This document shows positions 16,733-24,322 of a stretch of DNA of 64,000 nt, piece by piece. This DNA is from Rhizobium sp. RM (GTDB lineage Bacteria; Pseudomonadota; Alphaproteobacteria; Rhizobiales; Rhizobiaceae): the NCBI RefSeq assembly GCF_013390595.1, contig NZ_JACAWV010000024.1, positions 1 to 64,000 of the forward strand. The letters are read 5' to 3'. The notes beneath the pieces were generated by a model, which saw only the letters and a list, made by a program, of their open reading frames with translations, searched no databases and was not told where the DNA came from. Each line of letters opens with the position of its first letter. Within the stretch, counting starts at the first letter, position 1. A program made the position numbers and the translations under genes.

Positions 16733-16936
16733 ATGACTTTGGGATCGGGAATATTTGCCTTGATCGGCATGGTTGGGCTGGTAAGCCTTATCGCCGCCGG
16801 TCTGGTGAGCGCTGTCGGTAGCCATCATCTGTTCGAACAGCCAACAGGCGCGAGTGCCTTACTATCAAAGTCGCTCTTTTCACTCGGGGCCGTGCTGGAG
16901 GGTGTAATGATCGTTGGTATCTTTGCCAGCGTCTAA
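16733..16936 (+). CDS. small membrane protein
   Basis: A 67-residue protein starting MTLGSGIFALIGMVG with two hydrophobic segments (about 6-30 and 46-66) separated by SHHLFEQPTGAS. The ATG at 16733 is preferred over the upstream frame start because GGAGGG precedes it. No family recognised. Confidence 0.5.
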   Translation: MTLGSGIFALIGMVGLVSLIAAGLVSAVGSHHLFEQPTGASALLSKSLFSLGAVLEGVMIVGIFASV

Positions 16937-17106
16937 TAGATAGTTTCGGTAGCGGCGCACCTGCGGGCGCTGGTCGTCGCCGGCGATCACTTTGTACGGT
17001 AACGGACCAAATCCGAAAAGTTTCGCTCTACATCTTGATCCCCCGCATACGACTACCAATCTTGTTTTCGTTTCTGAATCTGGTTGTTTTAGATTGGAGG
17101 TTAGAA

Positions 17107-17409
17107 ATGAACAGCCAAGATGTTTTGTTTCGAGTACCCGTTCGTGTCCGCCTTCAATGCGGACTGGAGCGAACTTTCTTGAGCGTCTACGACGCACTGG
17201 ATTTATTAGAACACGAGTGGCCGCTTCGGCATGGAGGCCGCTACAAGCGCGCGGTTGAAACTTGTCGAGGGGCTCTTTCCTGGCTTGTGCCATCCGAGGT
17301 CGCGAGAGAAGCTTTTATAGCTGCTTGCTTGGAGGCCGGAATGCCCTTGGTGCAGGTAGGGCCGGTTTCGAAGCACTCAACTGCACCTAAGCTGCTGCAA
17401 GTGAGTTAG
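17107..17409 (+). CDS. DUF982-family protein
   Basis: A 100-residue protein with the DUF982 pattern: RTFLSVYDALDLLEHEWPLRHGGRYKRA..TCRGAL followed by AREAFIAACLEAGMPL. The family is small, abundant and nearly restricted to Rhizobiales, with unknown function. The ATG at 17107 has GGAGG upstream. A short GC hairpin follows the stop. Confidence 0.85.
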   Translation: MNSQDVLFRVPVRVRLQCGLERTFLSVYDALDLLEHEWPLRHGGRYKRAVETCRGALSWLVPSEVAREAFIAACLEAGMPLVQVGPVSKHSTAPKLLQVS

Positions 17410-17414
17410 CAGTT

Positions 17415-17435
17415 GCCCCACGTAGGCGGGGCTTT
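17415..17435 (+). terminator. probable terminator after the DUF982 gene
   Basis: GCCCC (17415-17419) pairs with GGGGC (17428-17432), followed by TTT. The T tract is short, so it is a weak candidate. A separate perfect 9-bp inverted repeat without T tract follows at 17463-17489. Confidence 0.35.
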
Positions 17436-17528
17436 ACTCACTATTGATTTCGTCCGTATGGGACGGCGCGTTCGAATTGGACGCGCCGTGTTGAAACTTG
17501 GCTAAACCTACTTTTATGGGAACACGCC

Positions 17529-17642
17529 GTGGAAAGGGCATTCGTTATCACCCTTATTGTTTTGAACGTGGTTGTTATCGGGATCGTTTCCGCCATCGCT
17601 TTTGGGTTGGTCGATCCATTTCGCTACTTTCTCTCATCTTAG
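17529..17642 (+). CDS. possible 37-residue membrane peptide
   Basis: From GTG 17529 the frame encodes a single hydrophobic segment (ITLIVLNVVVIGIVSAIAFGLV) followed by DPFRYFLSS. Composition suggests a real membrane miniprotein, but the ribosome site is poor and an overlapping frame begins at ATG 17516. Confidence 0.3.
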   Translation: MERAFVITLIVLNVVVIGIVSAIAFGLVDPFRYFLSS

Positions 17643-17833
17643 CCAGTTAAATTCAGTGCTTTGTGCTCTGAAGTGGTTTGTCGCCGTCGAAGTTGCCGTT
17701 GCTCGCCGCATCGTAGCTATTGAGGCTCCGGCCTCCACCACGCGTCCCGAACGCTGTCATTTCGACCATGATGGCTCTCGCATGCTGCATTGCTTCGGTT
17801 TCGTTTCTGGCTTGTCCCCCGGCGAGATGCATA

Positions 17834-18643
17834 TCACCCAGCCTTCCTCTTCTTTAGGTCAGCCTCGACTGACTTCCTCAAAGCATCCATGATGTTGACC
17901 ACATTCGATGCGGGTGCCGACACCGAGCTCTTCCCCTTTGCCGCCCTCTTGGGCATCGCCTTCTTCTTCTCTTCGATGAGCTTGAGAAGACTTTCCTGGA
18001 TCGGGTCACTCACCATGTCCGGGGACCACTTGGCCGTCTTCTTTTTGATAAGTTGCTGTACAAGCGGTACGAGTTCCGGATCGGCATCATCTGCGATGTC
18101 ATCGAAGTAGCTCTGTTCCGGTCGCACCTCGTCTCCGTACCTGAGTGACCACAGGACAATCCCGTTGTCACGCGGTTCGAGAACGACGGCACGTTCTCGC
18201 CGACCGATCACCAGCTTCGAAATCCCCACGACGTTGTCCGCTTTCATCGCGTCGCGAATAACTGCGAATGCCTCCTCTCCCACAGTGTCACTTGGGATGA
18301 GGTAGTGCGGCTTTTCGAGATAAATCCATTCGATGGAGTCCGCTGGAGCAAACTTCTCTATGTCGATGGTTTTGACGGTGTCGAGAGCAACAGCGTCCAA
18401 CTCGTCATCGGTGAGGATGACGTAATCGTTCTCACCTCTCGCATATCCCTTGGCTTCGTTCTGGTCTTTGACTGGCTTACCTGTCACTGAGTCAATGTAT
18501 TGGCTCACCACGCGATTTCCGGTGTCCTTGTTCAAGGTATGAAAGCGGACCTTCTCGCTCTCGCTCGTCGCGGGTTTCATCGCGACAGGGCAGGTGACCA
18601 GTGAAAGCTTGAGGTAGCCTTTCCAATAGTATTGCGGTGCCAT
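17834..18643 (-). CDS. Ku-family DNA end-binding protein (second of a tandem pair)
   Basis: A 269-residue bacterial Ku. The Ku beta-barrel runs from YYWKGYLKLSLVTCPVAM to about residue 190 and includes FHTLNKDTGNRVVSQYID and PHYLIPSD..GEEAFAVIRDAM. A basic C-terminal extension (KRAAKGKSSV...LKKRKAG) follows. Ku rings load on double-strand ends and recruit LigD for non-homologous end joining. It starts 11 nt after the other Ku gene, clearly one operon. In Sinorhizobium meliloti a similar pair on a megaplasmid (Ku3/Ku4) works together; heterodimers are plausible here. No ligD is present in this window. Confidence 0.93.
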   Translation of the reverse strand: MAPQYYWKGYLKLSLVTCPVAMKPATSESEKVRFHTLNKDTGNRVVSQYIDSVTGKPVKDQNEAKGYARGENDYVILTDDELDAVALDTVKTIDIEKFAPADSIEWIYLEKPHYLIPSDTVGEEAFAVIRDAMKADNVVGISKLVIGRRERAVVLEPRDNGIVLWSLRYGDEVRPEQSYFDDIADDADPELVPLVQQLIKKKTAKWSPDMVSDPIQESLLKLIEEKKKAMPKRAAKGKSSVSAPASNVVNIMDALRKSVEADLKKRKAG

Positions 18644-18654
18644 GGCTGTTCTCC

Positions 18655-19563
18655 CTAGCTCGCCTTACGTTGGCCTGCGGCCTTCGATGCGCCTGCCTTG
18701 GAGGGCGACGCTCTCGATGCCTTTTCTCGACCCACGCCCTTGTTCGCGTTCGCGGCCGTTCTTTTCGGCTTCGATGCGGCGGATTTCATCATGCCAGCAC
18801 TTTCCCGAAAAGCGGCAAGTAGATCGTTTGGCTTGGAAACCTCGATCTTCTTCGCCTTTGGCAAAGGTTTGCCTTCAAGCTTGGCCTTCACAAGCTCACT
18901 CAGCGCTGCCTCATACCTGTCCTCAAAGATGGCTGGATCGAAGTCGCCTTTCTTCGTCGAGATGATGTGCCTGGCAAGCTCCAGCATCTCACCTTCAACC
19001 TTGATCTTGGGCATTTCCTCGAACGCGGTTTTAGAGGAGCGAACCTCGTAGTCGAAGTTAAGGGTCGTCGCGATAAGCCCTTTGCCATGTGGGCGAATGA
19101 GGACTGTCCGCATCCGACGAAAGAGGACCGTACGGGCGATCGCCGCGACATTGGATTTCTTCATCCCGTCGCGAAGCGCCAGAAAGGCATCTTCGCCCAT
19201 CTTGTCAGGTGTGAGGTAGTACGGCTTGTCGAAGTAGACGTCATCGACGTCCGTGCGCGGGATAAACGCTTCTATCTCAAGCGTTTTGTTGCTTTCTGGG
19301 ATTGCTGCAGCGATCTCATCTGGATCGATGATGATGTAGCGCCCATTATCGATCTCAAAGCCTTTCGTCTGGCTTTCCTTCGGGACCATCTCTTCAGTTT
19401 CGATATCGATGAAGATGCGATTGACCCGGTTACCGGTCGCCTTGTTGATCGTATTGAAGGTAATCCGTTCAGAGGTGCTGGCCGCCGTGTAAAGCGCCAC
19501 TCCGAAGCTGACTTCTCCAAACTTCAGGAAACCTTTCCATTGTGCTCTATGACTACTCGCCAT
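18655..19563 (-). CDS. Ku-family DNA end-binding protein (first of a tandem pair)
   Basis: A 302-residue Ku protein: AQWKGFLKFGEVSFGVALY, FNTINKATGNRVNRIFID, PYYLTPDKMGEDAFLALRDGM and the core up to about residue 210. A linker and a 60-residue Lys/Ala/Ser-rich tail (KPKRTAANANKGVGREKAS in part) follow. Such tails in long bacterial Ku proteins bind DNA. It is the promoter-proximal gene of the Ku pair; 236 nt separate it from the divergent stress-type gene at 19800, so that gap holds both promoters. Confidence 0.93.
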   Translation of the reverse strand: MASSHRAQWKGFLKFGEVSFGVALYTAASTSERITFNTINKATGNRVNRIFIDIETEEMVPKESQTKGFEIDNGRYIIIDPDEIAAAIPESNKTLEIEAFIPRTDVDDVYFDKPYYLTPDKMGEDAFLALRDGMKKSNVAAIARTVLFRRMRTVLIRPHGKGLIATTLNFDYEVRSSKTAFEEMPKIKVEGEMLELARHIISTKKGDFDPAIFEDRYEAALSELVKAKLEGKPLPKAKKIEVSKPNDLLAAFRESAGMMKSAASKPKRTAANANKGVGREKASRASPSKAGASKAAGQRKAS

Positions 19564-19799
19564 GACGCTTACTCCGAATCACTTTGATGCGGCTCAAAGC
19601 CCCATCGAAGTGATTCGTTCCGACTCGAAATGAATCAATTTTCAATGGGTTAGCTCGATTGGCTGATAAACTGATTCTGGTTTGACCAGGTGGGTCGCGG
19701 TCGTGCGGGAGCTCCAGCGAGCCGATTGACGTCGACAGATTTTGCATCCTTTTGGAATCATGAGCGTTCTTGCTCCTCAAGCAGAATGAGGAGACTGTT

Positions 19800-19982
19800 A
19801 TGTCAAAGCGCGAACTTATCGATACAGGGACCGACAAACGCTATGTCCGTCGTGACGACAAAGGTCAGTTTAAGGAAAGCGTTGATGTGGGCCGTTCGCT
19901 TTCTGCAGACAAGCGCCAGAAAGCTAAACACGAGGCGAAGCCGGGTGAGGGCGACAAAGGTGACCATCGTCCCAAGCATTGA
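19800..19982 (+). CDS. small hydrophilic conserved protein
   Basis: A 60-residue very charged protein starting MSKRELIDTGTDKRYVRRDDKGQFKES and ending in a Lys/Asp-rich tail. It resembles small stress-induced proteins of Rhizobiales, but no domain is named. GAGGAG lies before the ATG; the next gene starts 8 nt after the stop. Confidence 0.6.
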   Translation: MSKRELIDTGTDKRYVRRDDKGQFKESVDVGRSLSADKRQKAKHEAKPGEGDKGDHRPKH

Positions 19983-19990
19983 GGTGGGAT

Positions 19991-20197
19991 ATGACCGATA
20001 AGCTGTCTGATGAAATAAGGCTCAAGCTGGATGAGCTGATCGACCACTTTGTCGTCCGGGGCCTCCAGCCTCCCGACGTGATGGCAAAAATGCAGACTGA
20101 GCTCATAAACATCCGTTCGGCCTTCGAATACGATCCCGACCCCGCGGATGATCCAGAGGAAATCGATGAACCTTCGAACGACTGGCCGGCGGCATAG
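19991..20197 (+). CDS. small acidic hypothetical protein
   Basis: A 68-residue protein starting MTDKLSDEIRLKLDELIDHFVVRGL, with a very acidic C-terminus (DPDPADDPEEIDEPS). It is probably co-transcribed with the gene at 19800 (8-nt gap, GAGGTGGGAT site). No family recognised. Confidence 0.55.
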   Translation: MTDKLSDEIRLKLDELIDHFVVRGLQPPDVMAKMQTELINIRSAFEYDPDPADDPEEIDEPSNDWPAA

Positions 20198-20229
20198 CCA
20201 AAGCTAAGAGGTCCGCCTTTCACAGCAAC

Positions 20230-20254
20230 GGAACATCAGCGCCGCACAGCGGTT
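20230..20254 (+). promoter_or_regulatory. EcfG-like promoter
   Basis: GGAAC (20230-20234), 16 nt, GGTT (20251-20254), close to the general-stress consensus GGAAC-N16/17-CGTT and 28 nt before the ferritin-like gene at 20282. Confidence 0.5.
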
Positions 20255-20281
20255 AGAGGGGCGTCAAAAAAGGAGACTTTC

Positions 20282-20731
20282 ATGGTTACGATGGTAGGCA
20301 GCGAATCCGATATCATAGACGTCGTGAAGAACCTTCTTTATATGGAGCATGACGCAATAGCGGCGTACGACTCTTGCATCGACCGGCTCGATAGCCGGGA
20401 ACTCGCTGATCAAGTCTCCTCGTTCAAACAGGAACACCTACAGCATGTTAAAATGCTGACCGAGATGGCGCAGGAACTCGGTGTCGACGCTCCGACCGAG
20501 GGCGACATGAAGCAATATTTGACGACTGGAAAAATTGCATTGGCCGATCTGATTGGTGATGGCGCAATTCTGAAAGCCATGCAAACAAATGAGAAAGACA
20601 CTGTCAGCGCGTATGAGCGCGCGGCGCGACACGAGGGCGCAACGCCAGCCTCAAAGGCTTTTTTCCTCACGGCCCACCAGGATGAAGAGAAGCACAGGGC
20701 ATGGATGGAAGCGACTGCAAAGACGCTTTAA
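20282..20731 (+). CDS. ferritin-like four-helix protein
   Basis: A 149-residue protein with a ferritin-like ligand pattern: YMEHDAIAAYD, FKQEHLQHVKML, NEKDTVSAYERA and HQDEEKHRAWME place Glu/His pairs on four helices for a di-iron site. It is smaller than true ferritins and nearest to the rubrerythrin/DUF2383-type group. Likely soluble and involved in iron or oxidative stress. AAGGAG precedes the ATG and an EcfG-like promoter lies just upstream. Confidence 0.75.
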   Translation: MVTMVGSESDIIDVVKNLLYMEHDAIAAYDSCIDRLDSRELADQVSSFKQEHLQHVKMLTEMAQELGVDAPTEGDMKQYLTTGKIALADLIGDGAILKAMQTNEKDTVSAYERAARHEGATPASKAFFLTAHQDEEKHRAWMEATAKTL

Positions 20732-20820
20732 TTCAACAGTCGGTGAAGTCACGAACTTAAATAGCAAGTGAGGGGAAGGCGTTGTCAGTGCTAGACCACC
20801 GTGATCGTCAGCAACGAATG

Positions 20821-20872
20821 CGTAGGCGCTAATGCCTGAGAGTTTATATGTGCTCCCGCCTACGATGCTAGA
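20821..20872 (+). repeat. leader element shared with 15532-15583
   Basis: CGTAGGCG and CGCCTACG form a perfect 8-bp stem enclosing CTGAGAG and TATGTGCTCC. The same order occurs at 15532. Both copies end 10-12 nt before a small gene. Confidence 0.45.
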
Positions 20873-20882
20873 GTAAAAGGTG

Positions 20883-21107
20883 ATGACAAAACTAGGATCA
20901 GGAGCTGGAAATCAGCTAGAGAACATTGTCGCGCGTTACGCCCTTCGTTATTTCCTCAGCGGGGCTGAGCGCGATGCTTTGATTGATGAAACCCTTGCGG
21001 TCATAGATGGCAACGTGAACATCGCATCGAATGAACCTATAGAGAAGACAGTAGCTCGAGTGATGGAGCACGTGTATCATGGATCATTCAAACCTTCCCG
21101 AGATTAA
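20883..21107 (+). CDS. small protein, possibly sigma region-2-like
   Basis: A 74-residue protein beginning MTKLGSGAGNQLENIVARYALRYFLSGAERDALIDETLAVIDG. The helix pattern resembles an isolated ECF region 2 and matches the protein at 15592 in size and leader. A GTG three nt earlier is an alternative start. Function unknown. The following 260 nt hold no recognised gene. Confidence 0.5.
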   Translation: MTKLGSGAGNQLENIVARYALRYFLSGAERDALIDETLAVIDGNVNIASNEPIEKTVARVMEHVYHGSFKPSRD

Positions 21108-21366
21108 GTTGATTACTGGGGCTCCTACCTCGCTGTTGTGATGAACTCGCAATTTGTCCTGGGTTGGGCAAAATTTCCATAATGCGCCAACGCCTCGCCG
21201 CTGGAAAACTCGTGCGGTCTCGAGGTGTTATGCATCTCCGCTCAATCGCCGCGTTTGGGGTCCAGGTGTCGAACACAGGGTTCTATGGTCACACCAGAGA
21301 GGCGCGGCATAGTACGCCTCGCTTTGATCCGACTTTTTGACATCATCGACGGTCGCGCGTCGCCGT

Positions 21367-21927
21367 TTAGCTATATTTCATCCCTTTGGCTACACTCTCG
21401 AGATGCTTCACCATGCCGAGCAAGTTTGACGCCGTTTCGTCAGGAAGCTCACAAATGCGATGGATGAGCTCAATGCGGTCTTTTGCTCCCTCAGGGGTGT
21501 CACCGAAGAGGTGCGGGGCGACATACCCCAGTAGGTCCGTGGGTTTTAGGCCCAAGAGTTCGGTCAGGACGATTAAACGAGATACATCGAGAGACGACAT
21601 CGAGCGCTCGTATCGTCCCCAAACCTGGCCTGTAATGCCGAGCAGTACAGCGAAATCGTATTGCGAGATGTCACGCTTATCCCGGACTGTTCGCAGGAAC
21701 TCGCCAATACGTTTTTCGATCTCCGGCAAAGCAAGAACGCCCTCGTAGCCTGGACGGCGATAGATGGTCGTTGCACGGCTGCTTTCGGGAGGCGTCTCGC
21801 CTTTTTTTACTTGCTTGAGCGGCTTCGCTTCGAAGGTCGGCACCAGGCCATATTTCTTCGCATAAGCGCGAACTGCTTCTGGCGGCTGGTTTTCGTCTTG
21901 CTCGGTGGAGACGTCGTCGCTTTCCAC
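21367..21927 (-). CDS. XRE-type helix-turn-helix regulator
   Basis: A 186-residue DNA-binding protein. The first 80 residues are a charged, unrecognised region; residues 85-140 form a Cro/C1-type HTH (FLRTVRDKRDISQYDFAVLL, GITGQVWGRYER, LLGLKPTDLLGYV). The tail includes AKDRIELIHRICELPDETASNLLGMV. The start is GTG with AGAGGG upstream. A decayed copy of its C-terminus lies at 10977-11141. It sits next to the mobilisation genes and may control them, but no target is shown. Confidence 0.8.
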   Translation of the reverse strand: MESDDVSTEQDENQPPEAVRAYAKKYGLVPTFEAKPLKQVKKGETPPESSRATTIYRRPGYEGVLALPEIEKRIGEFLRTVRDKRDISQYDFAVLLGITGQVWGRYERSMSSLDVSRLIVLTELLGLKPTDLLGYVAPHLFGDTPEGAKDRIELIHRICELPDETASNLLGMVKHLESVAKGMKYS

Positions 21928-22097
21928 GCGGTTTCCCTCTCGCAGTCTTTTTGACTAGATAAAATTGATCAAATGCTAGGACTTCAAGCAGAGTTGATTT
22001 GCGAGGTCTATAGGTTTCGCAAGCCGCCGTCGATTCCCCGGAGACAATAATATCTAAAAAAGATGTGAAGCAAGACTAGGGTCCGCAGGGGTGAATT

Positions 22098-22505
22098 TTA
22101 GTAGCCTTCTTTTTTCAGGAAGGCGTTGATTGCCGCGCGAGCGATAACCGTTTGCTTTACTTTGGTTTCAAAAGAAGCTCTCTCCAGGCGTTCCTTTAGA
22201 GGCTCGTCTAGAGAGACGTTGAACAGCGTTTGGCTTGACTGTTTTCGATGGCCGCGGAGCGCGATAATACCCTCTCCCACAAATCTCTTTCGCTGGGACG
22301 AGCTCGTAGGCGAACTAGCCGCATCATCGGCCAGAACAAAATTGTCGGCGCCCTCTTCAGGATGACTGTTTGTGTGCGTCGATGCGGGAACAACATCCGC
22401 CGAGGTTAGAGTCTCGCTTTCTAATACTGGCTCACCAATCTGCTGATTGCGAGATTTGCCAAGAGGGAGCTTAACATCGCCGAATTCCAATTTGCGGCTG
22501 ACCAT
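22098..22505 (-). CDS. VirC2-like ribbon-helix-helix protein
   Basis: A 135-residue protein whose C-terminal 50 residues (LFNVSLDEPLKERLERASFETKVKQTVIARAAINAFLKK in pieces) form a ribbon-helix-helix fold like VirC2. The N-terminal 80 residues are polar and probably disordered. Its ATG overlaps the stop of the ParA-like gene (TAATG), the same order and coupling as virC1-virC2. VirC2 with VirC1 stimulates T-strand formation at border/overdrive DNA. By analogy this protein may bind the oriT region at 23.5-23.9 kb. Confidence 0.65.
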   Translation of the reverse strand: MVSRKLEFGDVKLPLGKSRNQQIGEPVLESETLTSADVVPASTHTNSHPEEGADNFVLADDAASSPTSSSQRKRFVGEGIIALRGHRKQSSQTLFNVSLDEPLKERLERASFETKVKQTVIARAAINAFLKKEGY

Positions 22506-23212
22506 TACGCTGCCTCCAGCGTCCGAACCGCCAAATGCCGTTCGATCTCGGCCATCAGCCTCATGACCTCAATGCGTGCTTTCTTCACGGGATCGGTCAG
22601 TTGCTGCATCTGCACCGTGCCGTAGCCGTTTTCGATCTCTCGATAGATGTTCCGTTCCACCAACTCCGCGTCCAGGAGCCTTGAACGATATCCATGCTTG
22701 TTGATCTCTTCGACATACTGGCGAATGAACCGGTATTCATTGGATCTTTGATTAATAGCAGTTACCCGTGTCCGGATGATAAAATGTTTGACCGCTTTGC
22801 TGTGGCTCTCGTTATAGGCGTCCACAATCTCAATCGCCTTGCTCATCGCATCGATCTCGCGTTTTGCTGCTTGGACCGGTGTCAACACGACGTCCACATA
22901 GTCGAGAATGTTCTTGAGGATAACTGAATCCCGGCCGGCAGTGTCGATTATGATCGCGCCATAATCCGCCTTGCGAAGCATGAGGTCATCAAGCGCTTTG
23001 GTCTGCAGCGCGGACACGAAATCTATGTTCTCCGGCTGCTGACCCTTTTCTCCACATTGCATCCACCAGGCCTGGACGTTTTGGCTCGGGTCAGAATCTA
23101 CGAGCAATACTCTGCTGTCATCGTTGAGCGCGTATTCACCGGCAATCAGCTTGGCGATCGTGGACTTTCCAGCGCCGCCCTTTGAACTCATCGTACCGAA
23201 AATGATCGTCAT
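22505..23212 (-). CDS. VirC1-like ParA-family ATPase
   Basis: A 235-residue MinD/ParA-type ATPase: MTIIFGTMSSKGGAGKSTIA carries the deviant Walker A (KGGAGKST), then LLVDSDPSQN and AIIIDTAGRD. The ATG at 23212 is preferred because AGAGGA precedes it and the P-loop then lies at the usual position; the frame is open to 23284. Its pairing with a VirC2-like gene next to a VirD2-like relaxase suggests VirC1-like recruitment of the relaxosome rather than plasmid partition, which RepA already covers. Transcribed away from the oriT. Confidence 0.8.
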   Translation of the reverse strand: MTIIFGTMSSKGGAGKSTIAKLIAGEYALNDDSRVLLVDSDPSQNVQAWWMQCGEKGQQPENIDFVSALQTKALDDLMLRKADYGAIIIDTAGRDSVILKNILDYVDVVLTPVQAAKREIDAMSKAIEIVDAYNESHSKAVKHFIIRTRVTAINQRSNEYRFIRQYVEEINKHGYRSRLLDAELVERNIYREIENGYGTVQMQQLTDPVKKARIEVMRLMAEIERHLAVRTLEAA

Positions 23213-23540
23213 ACTCGTTCCTCTTGATCGGCGTGACGGGAAGGCGACCACGATTGTCTCCACCCGAGGTCCAGCCAACGCCACACTTGCAATAAACCAA
23301 ACAATTTTTCAACTACAAAACAAACCTATTATAAATCAAATATTGTTGCCCTCACCGATGCTTCGCGACGTTAACTCAGGACTGCAGTCACATTGACGGA
23401 CGAAGGTTGGAGCGATGGCCCACTCACACCCTCACCAAAAGTTTCGATGTGTCGTGTCTTTGATGTTGCGTTGAAACGAGGAAACTCACCGGCGTTCGGT
23501 CGGGTAAATGTTGAGAAGAACTGAAGAAGAAACGCACTTC

Positions 23541-23554
23541 ACTTTATATAAAGT
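23541..23554. promoter_or_regulatory. 14-bp AT-rich palindrome
   Basis: ACTTTATATAAAGT is a perfect palindrome in the 700-bp gap between the divergent virC-like and mobC-like genes, a likely operator or part of the relaxosome site. Confidence 0.35.
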
Positions 23555-23833
23555 AATCAACGTAAATAGCGCAATGGTTTCAGTTGTATAAGGGTTACGA
23601 TAAATGGAGGTGTGAACCCCGGAGCCGCGCAGGAATTTTCCGCTATGGGCGCACGCAGGCCGCAAGGGCAAAGAGCGAAGCGTCTCTTGCGGGCGAGTAC
23701 GACCGTTAGCAGAAAGGCCGAAAAGCGGTCCTGGGTGTGAACCTTGGTGGGCTCCCTTACCGGAGGTGTGGGTCGCCTATAAGTCCGCACGTCGCCCAAA
23801 GGAAAATTTATCGAATTACAAATCATAATAGGT

Positions 23834-23867
23834 TGGCAGGATACGTAATTTTGTTGTACAAAATTAC
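23834..23867 (-). other. oriT: origin of transfer (oriT) with T-DNA-border-like nick core
   Basis: The plus strand reads TGGCAGGATA (23834-23843), identical to the first ten bases of a T-DNA left-border repeat. On the minus strand this is TATCCTGCC, the MOBP nick core. Immediately 5' of it on that strand lies a perfect inverted repeat with 10-bp arms (23845-23854 and 23858-23867) and a 3-nt loop. An inverted repeat followed by the nick core is the standard MOBP oriT layout. By analogy cleavage would fall between 23837 and 23836. MobC-like and VirD2-like genes start just downstream. Upstream (23600-23780) GGTGTGAACC occurs twice. Confidence 0.75.
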
Positions 23868-23914
23868 AGCATCGAGGGACAGGCCCACGATGGATTGTGA
23901 TTGATTGACTGTCG

Positions 23915-24322
23915 ATGGCCGAAGCAGTGCGGAAAGCAGGACGAAAGAGGGATGCGACCGGTATGAGTAGGCACCTGACCGTCCGCCTGAGCGATGCGGA
24001 GTATCTCGCGGTCCAAGACGCGGCGTTGGCGGCGGGTATGACGGCTTCGGCGTTCTTTCGTTCATTGACGTTGGAAGGGGCCGGCGTCCGTCCAGTCTTC
24101 AATGACGAGGATAGGACGATCCTATCTATTCTCCATGAGGACATGCGGAAGATCGGCGTGAACCTCAACCAGGTGGCACGATCGCTGAACGCGGGGAGGG
24201 TCGTTGACGCTGGAGAGGTCAAAATTGCCCTCCGGAATGTCGAACGGATTGCTGATGCGACGCGCCATGAGCTGCGCCACGCATCGATTCGTGCGGGAAA
24301 TTCACGTCGAGGTGCGGTGTGA
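23915..24322 (+). CDS. MobC-like relaxosome accessory protein
   Basis: A 135-residue protein with an N-terminal ribbon-helix-helix (SRHLTVRLSDAEYLAVQDAALAAGMTASAFFRSL) and the MobC-type helical region (ILHEDMRKIGVNLNQVARSLNAG..VDAGEV). Such proteins bind oriT and help the relaxase melt and nick it. An internal ATG at 23963 (MSRHLTV) is an equally good start. It overlaps the relaxase by GTGA. The predicted oriT lies about 50 nt upstream. Confidence 0.85.
   Translation: MAEAVRKAGRKRDATGMSRHLTVRLSDAEYLAVQDAALAAGMTASAFFRSLTLEGAGVRPVFNDEDRTILSILHEDMRKIGVNLNQVARSLNAGRVVDAGEVKIALRNVERIADATRHELRHASIRAGNSRRGAV

Noticed and set aside
19590..19625. EcfG-like promoter for the Ku operon
   Set aside because: GGAAC occurs on the minus strand but no (C/T)GTT stands at 16-17 nt.
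23296..23330. possible overdrive-like sequence near the oriT
   Set aside because: Only a short ACAAACC-type stretch resembles the VirC1-binding overdrive; the match is too weak in AT-rich DNA.
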